Source: Nostoc sphaeroides
GTDB taxonomy: Bacteria > Cyanobacteriota > Cyanobacteriia > Cyanobacteriales > Nostocaceae
Reading direction: 5' to 3'
Assembly (NCBI RefSeq): GCF_003443655.1
Contig: NZ_CP031941.1
Span: 6,027,001 to 6,091,000, forward strand
Length of the DNA stretch: 64,000 bases
Shown here: piece after piece, positions 35,075 to 43,405 of the stretch
Position numbering within the stretch: the first letter of the stretch is position 1
Layout of the letters: every line of letters starts with the position of its first letter
Notes under the pieces: generated by a model
Told to the model about the DNA's origin: nothing
Databases searched by the model: none
Seen by the model: only the letters and a program-made list of their open reading frames with translations
Position numbers and translations under genes: made by a program

Positions 35075-38000
35075 TCACTCAAATTGCACAAGCGATCGCC
35101 CCGATACAATAATAAAACCGACAGAATCAAGTCTAATCTGGGGCTGGCGAATTCCCTCTAGAATGGCTGCATTTAAAGCAGTTTCTATATTCAATTCTTC
35201 AGCTAATGCATTATCCCAACTTTGCTGATTCAGACGCAGCCGTAATTGTTCGACTCTATTGGCTAATTTATTTTCAGCGATCTTAGCACAACTTTGGCAT
35301 AAGTCAATAAAATCGGGACGATTAGATAGTAATTCTGAAGAAGTATTACGCACTTGATAGCAAAAATTTTGCCATTTACTAGGATCAACAAAATCGTCAA
35401 TAATTCCTAAGCGCTCTTTTGCCAGATTGTAATCTCGTCCTTGATTGTTGTTTTTATCTTTATATGGACGTTGTAGAATACTTAAGAGGGCTTTATCTTC
35501 AACAGTGCGTATTGGCTCCTGGCGACCATCAACATAGATAGTTTCTATAATTGGTGGAAATAGAGCATCGACACGTCGCTGCAAGTTTTTGAATTGAGAA
35601 TTATCTAGTTTGTTATCTAGTAAAACTTGTTTTGCAAGTTTTAAATTTGCCTCGACTACATAATTGCATTGGAAACCGAACCACTCTTTCCCTTCTTTAG
35701 AGTCCCAAGATGCATCAGTGCGCCACATCGCAAAGGCTTCACCTCGGTCATCCCAGTTTATATAGTTCCAGAGTGCTTCAATAAATCCTTCCCCAACCCG
35801 ATAGAGTTTAATACCAGGATTCTGGTTTGCTACCCTGCGATTATAAGTACCAAATTGGTCTAGGGAACTCTCAGCAAAACGGTTTTTTAAGTCATTTATG
35901 GGAACCAATGTCCGCGTTGAGGGTTGATAACGTCGCATCTCTGATGAGTCGGGGTTATTGAGTCCTCTGAATCCCAGCGCGTCGCAAATCCAGCCTTCAA
36001 TTGCTCGTTTCATTTCTAGATGACAAGCATCATAATTATCTAGCTCTAGAAAATACTCGGTAGCAATTTCATCGTTAGCATCAATTTCATCTAGAGCATT
36101 TTGTTCGCTAATTTTGGCTATTTCGCCTTCAATTTGCTCTTGAATTGGCGGAATCATCTCTAACAATCCAGCAGCACCTGATTGAAACAAAACTGTTTCT
36201 AATTCTGCAAGTTTCTCATCCACATAAAACTGTAAACTGGCAATTGATTGTTGGAAAATACCAAACCCATCTTTCAATACTTTATACCAAGCATTATGAG
36301 GACTATCTTCCAAATATGGCCCAATTAAGGCACTAGATTGGATGCCAATTTTGCTGCCAATGCGGTCAAGTCTGCCAATTCTCTGTTCTAATTGATTAGG
36401 CGACCAAGGAAGGTCAAAATGAATTAACCAATCGGCAAACTGGAGATTACGCCCTTCTTCTCCAGAGCGATCGCATACTAGAATAAAGCAGTTTGGGTTA
36501 TTCTTGAACCTATTTAAGCCTTCCTCAACTTTGTCGGGTGATTCTCCAAATTGATGGCTGGCTATCGTCTCTGCACCAAAGGTATCAGATAAATATCGGA
36601 CGATTTCGCCACAAGTTTGCACAAAACTGGTAAATACAACAAATTTGGGCAGAATATCGCCAGTAATTGGTCTTTTAATTCTCTGCTGTATCCTGGTGAT
36701 GAATTCCTTTTGATTCTTCCGAACGTTTGCGGGAATTTTGAAGTATGTACCTAACTGATTTAGCAGCACTGTTTTCAAATTTTCCGTCCGTTGTCCATCC
36801 TCTTGAGGTTGACGAATAATTTTTAGCAAGGATTGGAGAATCTCTTCTTCGCCTGAGAATTTTGGGGTTGTAGTTAATAGGCGAATATCATTTTCTCTAA
36901 ACTCCTGGATGAGTTTAGCATGAGGTTTACCAGTTAACCGGGCGGTAATTACCTGCTCTAAAATGCCTAACCAAGTACCAGCAGCTAGGAATAATAACAG
37001 AAAAATTCGCTGATATTGCTTGTCACCAGGAGCAACACTCCGCCATTGATTGAGTAGTTCGTGAATATCAAGCGATCGCTCGTCTAAATCATACTCTTCT
37101 TTGGGCGTAAAGTTGCGGTCAAATATCACATCTTCCACCGCAGCGCGACGGTTGCGAAGCATTCGGCGGTGTAGTCGATAGATATCGCTGACATGGACGC
37201 GAATCCCTTGCAGGATTTGCTCTTGCTCGGTAGAATTTGCTGGTGAATTTTCTAAATCATCCGCCAGCTTCAGTAAATACTCATCTTCAGCAAAGAGGTT
37301 TCGTAGTTGCTGCAAGTTGCTTTTGAGGACAAGAGGTTCCGCATCTTCTTTAAAAGAAAGCAGAAGTTTACCAATTTGCTGACGGCTTTCAACTTTGGCA
37401 CGAAAACCTGCTAAATCACCAAGTTTATAGGTTGTCGGGTCGAGCAAGTGCAACATGGCCAGAAAATCCTGCTCATGATTGAGAACAGGAGTGGCAGATA
37501 ATAAAAGTAAGCGATCGCTTTTATGAGCAAGTTCTTTGCAAGTCTGAAAACGCTGTAGCACAGTTGCATCCTTAGAGGTTGCCAGTGCTGCAATATGATG
37601 GGCTTCATCTAAAATTAAGCAGCCTATCTTCGCTTTCAAGTTGATTTTATGGATATCTTCAACCGCCAGCACCGCCACCCGTTTGCCAAAATGGGAAATG
37701 TAAAACTTGTTTTCTAACTCAAGCCGCCATTGTTTGAGCAAATATTGGGGAACTAATACCACCGCATTTTTTTTCGGTTCATCCAGAAGGAATTGACGCA
37801 GAATTGCACCCGCTTCGATGGTTTTTCCGAGTCCCACCTCGTCTGCTAGCAAGTAGCGTTGAATTGGGTCTTCCAGCACCCGCCGCACAACTTCAACTTG
37901 GTGAGGATAAAGATTGATATTTGCCGAAATCAGCCCTGTCATCCCGCGACTGACAGCGCGTTGCTTAATCAAGGATTTGACAAAAGCCAATCTTTTGTCG

Positions 38001-38383
38001 TGGAAGTATGGTGTTTCGTGACCCTTCATCGCCAGAGTTTCGATAGGGTCAGTGTTTGGGAGATTACAACGAACGTAAATGTCTTCTTCAGTAGCGATCG
38101 CAGTTTTCTTATCTGGTAAATCAATTTGATACATTTCTGTATCTTCATCCCAAATAAAAACTCTGCCAACTATCCATGTATCCTGCGTTTGGGACTTAAT
38201 ATAGCATCGAGCCTGGGGTTCAAGCCTGACCTGAGAGAGCGAATTTAAAGGTAAAGTTTTTTGCAGACGTTGCCCTATGGAGCAGAAATACTCAACGTTC
38301 GCATTGGTATCAGATATTTCAGTAACTTTTCCTATACCCAAATAGTTATTCTGGGACTGTACCAATAAACCGAGCTTAATCAT
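35075..38383 (-). CDS. SNF2-type helicase resembling DpdE
   Basis: 1102-aa RapA/SNF2-like superfamily 2 ATPase. An N-terminal beta-rich region (GIGKVTEISDTNANVEYFCS) precedes the GHETPYFHDKRLAFVKSLIK block and the helicase core: YPHQVEVVRRVLEDPIQRYL, motif I LADEVGLGKT (179-188), DEAH box ILDEAHH (257-263), motif III LLLSATPVLN, motif V VCDRSGEEGRNLQ and motif VI QLEQRIGRLDRIGS. The tail of about 350 residues is specific to this family. The N-terminal block and overall length match my recollection of DpdE, part of the Dpd cluster that inserts 7-deazaguanine into DNA and restricts foreign DNA. None of dpdA-D, F-K or queCDE is nearby, so this is an orphan. A DrmD-like alternative cannot be fully excluded. 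Confidence 0.78.
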   Translation of the reverse strand: MIKLGLLVQSQNNYLGIGKVTEISDTNANVEYFCSIGQRLQKTLPLNSLSQVRLEPQARCYIKSQTQDTWIVGRVFIWDEDTEMYQIDLPDKKTAIATEEDIYVRCNLPNTDPIETLAMKGHETPYFHDKRLAFVKSLIKQRAVSRGMTGLISANINLYPHQVEVVRRVLEDPIQRYLLADEVGLGKTIEAGAILRQFLLDEPKKNAVVLVPQYLLKQWRLELENKFYISHFGKRVAVLAVEDIHKINLKAKIGCLILDEAHHIAALATSKDATVLQRFQTCKELAHKSDRLLLLSATPVLNHEQDFLAMLHLLDPTTYKLGDLAGFRAKVESRQQIGKLLLSFKEDAEPLVLKSNLQQLRNLFAEDEYLLKLADDLENSPANSTEQEQILQGIRVHVSDIYRLHRRMLRNRRAAVEDVIFDRNFTPKEEYDLDERSLDIHELLNQWRSVAPGDKQYQRIFLLLFLAAGTWLGILEQVITARLTGKPHAKLIQEFRENDIRLLTTTPKFSGEEEILQSLLKIIRQPQEDGQRTENLKTVLLNQLGTYFKIPANVRKNQKEFITRIQQRIKRPITGDILPKFVVFTSFVQTCGEIVRYLSDTFGAETIASHQFGESPDKVEEGLNRFKNNPNCFILVCDRSGEEGRNLQFADWLIHFDLPWSPNQLEQRIGRLDRIGSKIGIQSSALIGPYLEDSPHNAWYKVLKDGFGIFQQSIASLQFYVDEKLAELETVLFQSGAAGLLEMIPPIQEQIEGEIAKISEQNALDEIDANDEIATEYFLELDNYDACHLEMKRAIEGWICDALGFRGLNNPDSSEMRRYQPSTRTLVPINDLKNRFAESSLDQFGTYNRRVANQNPGIKLYRVGEGFIEALWNYINWDDRGEAFAMWRTDASWDSKEGKEWFGFQCNYVVEANLKLAKQVLLDNKLDNSQFKNLQRRVDALFPPIIETIYVDGRQEPIRTVEDKALLSILQRPYKDKNNNQGRDYNLAKERLGIIDDFVDPSKWQNFCYQVRNTSSELLSNRPDFIDLCQSCAKIAENKLANRVEQLRLRLNQQSWDNALAEELNIETALNAAILEGIRQPQIRLDSVGFIIVSGRSLVQFE

Positions 38384-38750
38384 AGATCCAGTCCCCTGAA
38401 CATACTAAAATAACCTTCCAGACTAGTTTGTTCACCTATATCTGGCAGTTTTGTCGATCAACATTATAGATAATAAACTGGCATCACAGCTTTTTGTTAT
38501 AGCGATGTCTACGACGGGCTACGTCTATGCTGCACCATCGCCAACTAGTAAAATCAGCCCAAAGGTTGATATGCGTTGTGATGTACTAGTTTTTAAATGC
38601 ATCGGGACGCATTGGTATTGCAAGGTATTACCAAATTAATTCGCTACGAATTAATGAAATAGTGTACTTAGCTGATTAGGTGGCGCAATAGATTCACGCT
38701 TTGCCTTGATCGCGCCACGATACAATTAAGATGATGTAGTTTTATTTAGT
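38384..38750. other. Divergent intergenic region
   Basis: Separates the helicase gene from the S4-domain gene. Contains a fragment of the GCGATGTCTACGACGGGCTA repeat (about 38502-38522) and a short AATTAATTCGCTACGAATTA inverted motif near 38632-38655. No gene seen. Confidence 0.55.
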
Positions 38751-39005
38751 ATGAAGAAAGTCAGAGACAACACAATTAAATTAAATCAATATTTAAAGTT
38801 AATGGGTATAGTGCCAAGTGGAGGACAAGCCAAGCTGATGATTCAAGGTGGCGATGTCCAAGTCAACGGTATGCTAGAAACCCGACGAGGGCGGCGACTA
38901 GTGCCAGGTGATAAAGTGACAATCCAAGGACAGACTTTAGAAGTGAATTTGGACAACAATGAAGACCAAGACGTAGTAATAGATTCTACCGAACAAACCG
39001 AGTAA
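38751..39005 (+). CDS. S4-domain RNA-binding protein, YbcJ/YaaA type
   Basis: 84-aa protein that is nearly all S4 domain: TIKLNQYLKLMGIVPSGGQA, then KLMIQGGDVQVNGMLETRRG, RRLVPGDKVTIQG and a strand QTLEVNL, with an acidic tail DNNEDQDVVIDSTEQTE. The S4 fold binds structured RNA; small proteins of this kind are found near ribosome-related genes. Here it is 47 bp upstream of arfB, a ribosome-rescue hydrolase, on the same strand, so a shared transcript concerned with ribosome function is plausible. Members of the YaaA group sit beside recF, which is not seen here. Confidence 0.85.
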   Translation: MKKVRDNTIKLNQYLKLMGIVPSGGQAKLMIQGGDVQVNGMLETRRGRRLVPGDKVTIQGQTLEVNLDNNEDQDVVIDSTEQTE

Positions 39006-39052
39006 AGGATTTTTATTTTAAATTTACGAGTTCCTCTTTTCCCTTGTGAGTA

Positions 39053-39469
39053 ATGCTGCAAATTTCCAATAAAGTTATTATCCCACAGAGTGAGATTGAA
39101 ATTAGTGCAATTCGTTCGCAAGGAGCGGGAGGCCAAAATGTGAATAAGGTTTCCACGGCGATTCACTTGCGCTTTGATATTGCAGCTTCATCATTACCCG
39201 ATTATTATAAAGAACAGCTTTTAAAGCTGAACGATCGCCGCATCACCCAGGAGGGAGTTGTTGTCATCAAAGCCCAAGAACATCGAAGCCAAGAAAACAA
39301 TCGTGAGTCAGCTTTGAAACGACTTCAAGAACTTATTCAAAGCGCAGTTGTAGTGACGATAAAACGCAAACCCACTAAACCAACTCGCAGTTCTCAAAGA
39401 AAGCGCCTTGACTACAAAACTAAGCGCGGACAGGTTAAGTCTAACAGAGGGGAAGTGACAGATTATTGA
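39053..39469 (+). CDS. arfB: Alternative ribosome-rescue peptidyl-tRNA hydrolase ArfB
   Basis: Releases the nascent peptide from stalled ribosomes without a stop codon. 138 aa. The class-I release-factor-like catalytic domain carries GGQ (26-28) in IRSQGAGGQNVNKVSTAIHL. A linker and a basic C-terminal tail follow (RKPTKPTRSSQRKRLDYKTK, then RGQVKSNRG), which in ArfB enters the empty mRNA channel. No codon-recognition domain is present, which separates it from RF1/RF2. It follows the S4 gene closely and probably shares its promoter. Confidence 0.94.
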   Translation: MLQISNKVIIPQSEIEISAIRSQGAGGQNVNKVSTAIHLRFDIAASSLPDYYKEQLLKLNDRRITQEGVVVIKAQEHRSQENNRESALKRLQELIQSAVVVTIKRKPTKPTRSSQRKRLDYKTKRGQVKSNRGEVTDY

Positions 39470-39478
39470 TTTTTGAAA

Positions 39479-39629
39479 TAAGTAGTCGGACAAAAATATT
39501 TACAGTCATTGCGAGCGTTCGCGTTAGCGTCTCGAAGAGAAGCGAAGCAATCCCAGCCCTTGCGATTGCTTCATTCCGCTTCGCTCCATTCGCAATGACA
39601 TTGTGTAATTAATTCTGTCTGACTACTTA
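39479..39629. repeat. MITE with TAAGTAGTC ends, copy 2 (inverted)
   Basis: 151 bp, TAAGTAGTCGGACAAAAATA to TTCTGTCTGACTACTTA. It is the reverse orientation of the copy at 9547-9696 and nearly identical across its length. Confidence 0.85.
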
Positions 39630-39733
39630 CTCAACGTCCAGGATGAGCGGTGATTCTTGACGCTTTAACGGATTCTGATACAGTCGTAGTCTGACAATTC
39701 CTCATTGCAAGTAATCCAATTTTTGTATGCAAA

Positions 39734-39806
39734 TTAAAAAATGCCTGGGAGTGTTGCCGTGTTTCCACCCCAGGCATTTTTTATTCTCAACTTGCTCCTC
39801 ACACAC
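39734..39806 (-). ncRNA. Small RNA gene, probable Yfr2-like, copy 1
   Basis: About 73 nt on the reverse strand. Promoter: -35 TTGCCA (39836-39841), 17-bp spacer, -10 TAATGT (39813-39818), then six bases to the predicted first base at 39806. The RNA begins GUGUGUGAGGAGCAAG and ends in a hairpin with stem AUGCCUGGG/CCCAGGCAU and U-run; the loop carries GGAAACACGGCAACAC. As I recall, GGAAACA loops are characteristic of the Yfr2/Cyano-1 family, hence the call. Promoter, 5-prime end and loop are all conserved in the second copy at 41730-41802. Confidence 0.6.
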
Positions 39807-39850
39807 AAATAAACATTATCACTACTTCTATCAAATGGCAAGTATATTGA

Positions 39851-41179
39851 TTAAGCTTCCCCGCGCTGAAGCGACGGGGATTTCTGAAGAGTCCATAATC
39901 GAACTTTCTTAGGCTGACTTAAACAACCTCTACTTACTCTACTTAAGTCAAACTTAAATATCGCAGCTACTTTCTTGATTATGTTAACCGCACCGTGGCA
40001 GTCCGCATTTATTTTGATTCCAGTTGAGGTTTGAAATTGACCTCTAGTAATCCGAAGACCGCTGCTTTTCCACCCTTCGGGTTTTTCACCAAATTTAGGC
40101 AGAAAATCATTATCGATGAACGAACTCTTGGAGGTATAACTCTCTTCTGTTTCAACAAAAACAATACCGTATTGTTCGCATAATTGAGCTATGCGTCTTT
40201 TGAGTTTAGCTGTTGGTATTTGAACAAACTTTTGATTGTTCTTTTTACCCATATCAGCACCGTCTTTTTGCCCCTCATTCCATCCAAAGACAACAGTACC
40301 GATTTTATTGTCTATGCAATGGTTGATTACGATTCTTGCAGCTTTATTAACAGCATCTCGCATTGTCCGATTACGTTTTTCTGTAATTGCCGCAAGTCGG
40401 TTTGACCAAAAACCCTGTGGTTTTCCTTCTTTTATGTTAGCAACTGATTTGTTGTACCACTGATTAATGCTTTTGAGATGTAATCCATCAACGATAAAGG
40501 ATGTTCCAGTATTCGATACACAAGTCAACCAGTTATCGATACCGTGGTCAATTCCAAGTACTTTAGACTTATCAAGTTCAATAATTGTTGTGTTTGTTTT
40601 ATAGACAAACTCAGCATAAAAGCATCTGTTTCTTGGTAGTATTCTAACCTCCCTGATATCCTTGAAATCTAAATTTGACGGCATTGGTAGATAAAAAGAA
40701 TCAACACCAAACCAAGTTTTTACCAAACTTCCTAAAGGAAATCTCAGCATCCCATTTTTTAGTTTTATGGATCGTCCAGTAAAAGTAGCAACTGCTAAAC
40801 CACCAGATGTTCTATAATTTGGCAATTTTGGCTTTTGAGCTACTGTACCGTTTTTTATGCCTTTCAATAACCCAACAAAAGACTTAAAAGATTCAGCAAC
40901 GCCTGTTAATATCTGTTGTGCTGTATCTGAATACAAAGCTTGATAATGTTTGTTCTTTTGAAGAGTTCCTATCTCTTTGTGCAAATCAGCTTTACTTGGT
41001 AACTTGCCAGTTTTGAAATAAAGTTGACGACTGTAATAAATTCCACAGTTTATTAAGCTATTCGCTTCTATGCAAACAAATTCAAGCAAGGCTTTTAAAT
41101 CCAAGTCTTGGTTAATTAAAACTTGCTGACATCTGTACACCTTTAAATTAATCCTTTGTCGTTTGTCTTGACCTATCAA
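39851..41179 (-). CDS. tnpB: TnpB-family protein without zinc ribbon
   Basis: 442-aa TnpB-related protein, starting at TTG 41177-41179 (MIGQDKRQRINLKVYRC). RuvC-like residues are present: D211 in VLGIDHGIDNW, E302 in VVFGWNEGQK and D393 in INADCHGAVNI. Where other TnpB proteins have CxxC...CxxC, this one has YTSKSSFIDNDFLPKFGEKP and SGLRITRGQFQTSTG, with no paired cysteines. That zinc-free layout belongs to a known subgroup, so it is not necessarily a defect. It is divergent from tnpA in the same element. Whether it is RNA-guided like ISDra2 TnpB is not shown by sequence. Confidence 0.88.
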   Translation of the reverse strand: MIGQDKRQRINLKVYRCQQVLINQDLDLKALLEFVCIEANSLINCGIYYSRQLYFKTGKLPSKADLHKEIGTLQKNKHYQALYSDTAQQILTGVAESFKSFVGLLKGIKNGTVAQKPKLPNYRTSGGLAVATFTGRSIKLKNGMLRFPLGSLVKTWFGVDSFYLPMPSNLDFKDIREVRILPRNRCFYAEFVYKTNTTIIELDKSKVLGIDHGIDNWLTCVSNTGTSFIVDGLHLKSINQWYNKSVANIKEGKPQGFWSNRLAAITEKRNRTMRDAVNKAARIVINHCIDNKIGTVVFGWNEGQKDGADMGKKNNQKFVQIPTAKLKRRIAQLCEQYGIVFVETEESYTSKSSFIDNDFLPKFGEKPEGWKSSGLRITRGQFQTSTGIKINADCHGAVNIIKKVAAIFKFDLSRVSRGCLSQPKKVRLWTLQKSPSLQRGEA

Positions 41180-41226
41180 CTATAGCTGAGTTAAGCTATA
41201 TTTGTCAACAGGTCAGAATAAACGAC

Positions 41227-41628
41227 ATGAAAACTACTTTGGAGTACAGAAATGGTAATCACTCAAAGGGGAATGCAGTAGTTCATTTAGTATGGATTCC
41301 TAAGCGCAGAAAAAAGGTTTTGACCGGAGAGATAGCTAAACGCCTTCGACAAATAATTAATGAGCTAGCCCTGGAAAAAGACTGGGATGTTTTAGCGTTA
41401 GAAGTCGCTCCTGATCATGTACATTTATTTGTAGAACATCAACCAGATATTGCTATTAACCAGATAGTAAAAGCCTTTAAAGGACGCTCATCTTATATAT
41501 TGCGTAAAGAGTTTCCACAATTATTGAAATTGCCTAGCCTATGGACTAACAGCTATTTTTACTCTACTGCGGGGCAAGTTTCAGCAGATGTAATTAAGAG
41601 GTATATTGAAGATCCACATCACGGATAA
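41227..41628 (+). CDS. tnpA: IS200/IS605 Y1 transposase
   Basis: 133-aa HUH single-strand transposase that cuts and joins the element ends using a 5-prime phosphotyrosine link. The metal-binding H-x-H is HVHLF (64-66) and the catalytic Tyr is Y126 in DVIKRYIEDPHHG. The length and NHSKGNAVVHLVWIPKRRKK start match the family. The frame is intact. It could also mobilise in trans the tnpB-only element at 29124-30543, if end hairpins are compatible. They look different, so this is doubtful. Confidence 0.93.
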   Translation: MKTTLEYRNGNHSKGNAVVHLVWIPKRRKKVLTGEIAKRLRQIINELALEKDWDVLALEVAPDHVHLFVEHQPDIAINQIVKAFKGRSSYILRKEFPQLLKLPSLWTNSYFYSTAGQVSADVIKRYIEDPHHG

Positions 41629-41729
41629 TATTCACGGCGAATTAATTCGCCGTTGGCACTTCCTCCACGCATCTGTTCCCAAGTGGCTTCCGTGCCGTTC
41701 GGAGAGTTTTTTGTGAAATTTTTGACAAA

Positions 41730-41802
41730 TTAAAAAGCGCTTGGGAGTGTTGCCGTGTTTCCACCCCAGGCGCTTTTTACTTTTAACTTGCTCCTCACAC
41801 AC
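41730..41802 (-). ncRNA. Small RNA gene, probable Yfr2-like, copy 2
   Basis: About 73 nt on the reverse strand. Promoter: -35 TTGCTT (41832-41837), 17-bp spacer, -10 TAAGTT (41809-41814), predicted start 41802. It begins GUGUGUGAGGAGCAAG like copy 1. The hairpin stem is AGCGCCUGGG/CCCAAGCGCU, so stem bases changed relative to copy 1 while pairing was mostly kept, and the loop GGAAACACGGCAACAC is identical. This compensatory pattern supports a functional RNA. Confidence 0.62.
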
Positions 41803-41884
41803 GACTAAAACTTATCATTGATTCGATCAAAAAGCAAGTAAATTGTGTGACACTTTCTAAACTGCACACTTAATGAGCAATAAT

Positions 41885-43405
41885 TTAGTGTAAAAAGTGA
41901 CGTATACCAGTTAAGACCATCAGCAAACCCAGTTCGTTAGCAGCCTTGATTGAATCTTTATCGCGCATACTTCCCCCTGGCTGGACGATGGCTGTAATTC
42001 CTGCTGCTGCGGCTGTTTTCACAGAATCATCGAAGGGGAAGAATCCATCGCTGGCGAGAGTTGCACCAATGGATTTTTCTTGTGCTTGTTCTAGGGCAAT
42101 TTTAACTGAGCCGACGCGGTTCATTTGACCAGCACCTACTCCTAGTGTAGTGCGATCGCTTGTCACAACAATGGCATTAGATTTAACGTGTTTGCAAACT
42201 TTCCACGCAAACAGCAATTCGGCTAATTCGTCGGGTGTGGGTTGACGTTCAGTCACAACTTGCCATTGACTGGTATCAGCAATGATGTCATCGCTAGTTT
42301 GGACAAGAAAACCACCTGCGATCGCTTTCACTGTATCCTTAGGGCCACTGCTCAAATCAGCTAGAGTCAAAACCCGCACGTTAGATTTCTTGGCAAGGAT
42401 TTCTTGAGCTTCTGCATCACAACTTGGTGCAACCACACATTCTAAAAATGTTTTAGTTAACTCGCTAGCTGTAGCCCCATCAATCGGACGGTTCAGTGCG
42501 ACAATTCCACCAAAAGCAGAAGTAGAATCAGCATTGAAAGCTTTTTGGTAAGCTTCGGAAATAGTGCTTCCCAATGCTGTACCACAGGGGTTTGTATGTT
42601 TAATTATCGTTGCTGCTGGAGTATCAGTGAACTCAGCAATAATTCGGCGTGCGGCTTCTAAATCAACCAAGTTATTGTAACTAAGTTCTTTGCCTTGCAG
42701 TTTTGTCGCAGATGTCCACCCTGTTGGAGTAGTACCAGTTTGATACCAAGTGGCGGGTTGATGGGGATTCTCGCCGTAACGCAGAGATTGCAATTGTGTG
42801 CCGTTCAGGGTATAATGCTGTGCTTCTGCGAGGTAAGATGCGATCGCTTGATCATAACTAGCAGTATGGGAAAATCCTTTTAAAGCCGCCTTTTGCCGAA
42901 ACTCTAGGGATGCTTCGCCGTTATTTTGCCGCAATTCCTGTAAATATTCGTCATACTGTGCCGGATCGCATAATACACCGAGATGGGCGAAGTTTTTCGA
43001 TGATGCCCGTAGCAATGCTGGGCCACCGATATCAATTTGTTCAACCGCTTGGGATAATGTTACCCCTGGTTTAGCGACCGTTTCCTCAAAAGGATAAAGA
43101 TTCACCACCACTAAATCAATCGGGCGAATTTGGTTATTTTCTAAATCTGTAATATCTTGGGGAACATCTCGCCGCGCCAAAATACCGCCATGAATTCGGG
43201 GATGTAGGGTTTTGACTCGACCACCTAAAATTTCTGGCGAACCTGTATAATCTGCAACCTTCGTAACAGGGAGTCCCGCATCTTTGAGTGCTTGGGCTGT
43301 TCCCCCACTGCTGATTAAATCAAAGTCGAATTCTTCAACCAAGCTACGGGCTAAGTCAATTAAACCAGTTTTGTTAGATACACTCAGCAGGGCTAGACGC
43401 GCCAT
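41885..43405 (-). CDS. purH: Bifunctional AICAR formyltransferase / IMP cyclohydrolase
   Basis: Last two steps of purine synthesis: formylates AICAR with 10-formyl-THF and closes the ring to IMP; cytosolic. 506 aa. The IMP cyclohydrolase domain is N-terminal (MARLALLSVSNKTGLIDLAR, VKTLHPRIHGGILARRD, VDLVVVNLYPFEETV-type segment). The transformylase domain is C-terminal, with LRYGENPHQPA, the KH motif in IIKHTNPCGTAL, FGGIVALNR, and the end region SDGFFPFDDSVKTAAAAGIT then VQPGGSMRDKDSI. All expected catalytic segments are present. Monocistronic, downstream of the small RNA pair on the reverse strand. Confidence 0.97.
   Translation of the reverse strand: MARLALLSVSNKTGLIDLARSLVEEFDFDLISSGGTAQALKDAGLPVTKVADYTGSPEILGGRVKTLHPRIHGGILARRDVPQDITDLENNQIRPIDLVVVNLYPFEETVAKPGVTLSQAVEQIDIGGPALLRASSKNFAHLGVLCDPAQYDEYLQELRQNNGEASLEFRQKAALKGFSHTASYDQAIASYLAEAQHYTLNGTQLQSLRYGENPHQPATWYQTGTTPTGWTSATKLQGKELSYNNLVDLEAARRIIAEFTDTPAATIIKHTNPCGTALGSTISEAYQKAFNADSTSAFGGIVALNRPIDGATASELTKTFLECVVAPSCDAEAQEILAKKSNVRVLTLADLSSGPKDTVKAIAGGFLVQTSDDIIADTSQWQVVTERQPTPDELAELLFAWKVCKHVKSNAIVVTSDRTTLGVGAGQMNRVGSVKIALEQAQEKSIGATLASDGFFPFDDSVKTAAAAGITAIVQPGGSMRDKDSIKAANELGLLMVLTGIRHFLH

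Larger units (their letters stand above)
39845..41700. mobile_element. IS200/IS605-family element with tnpA and tnpB
   Basis: Divergent tnpA and tnpB with end hairpins: CCCCGCGCTGAAGCGACGGGG-type near 39858-39880 at the tnpB end and the perfect palindrome GGCGAATTAATTCGCC (41637-41652) at the tnpA end. The exact ends cannot be fixed without an empty site; the coordinates are estimates. It lies between the two small RNA copies, just beyond the promoter of copy 1. Confidence 0.75.

Noticed and set aside
39780-39830. Yfr1 gene on the forward strand, from CTCCTCACACAC
   Set aside because: The forward strand lacks a downstream terminator hairpin and promoter boxes at both loci. The reverse strand has conserved -35, -10, start and terminator in both copies.
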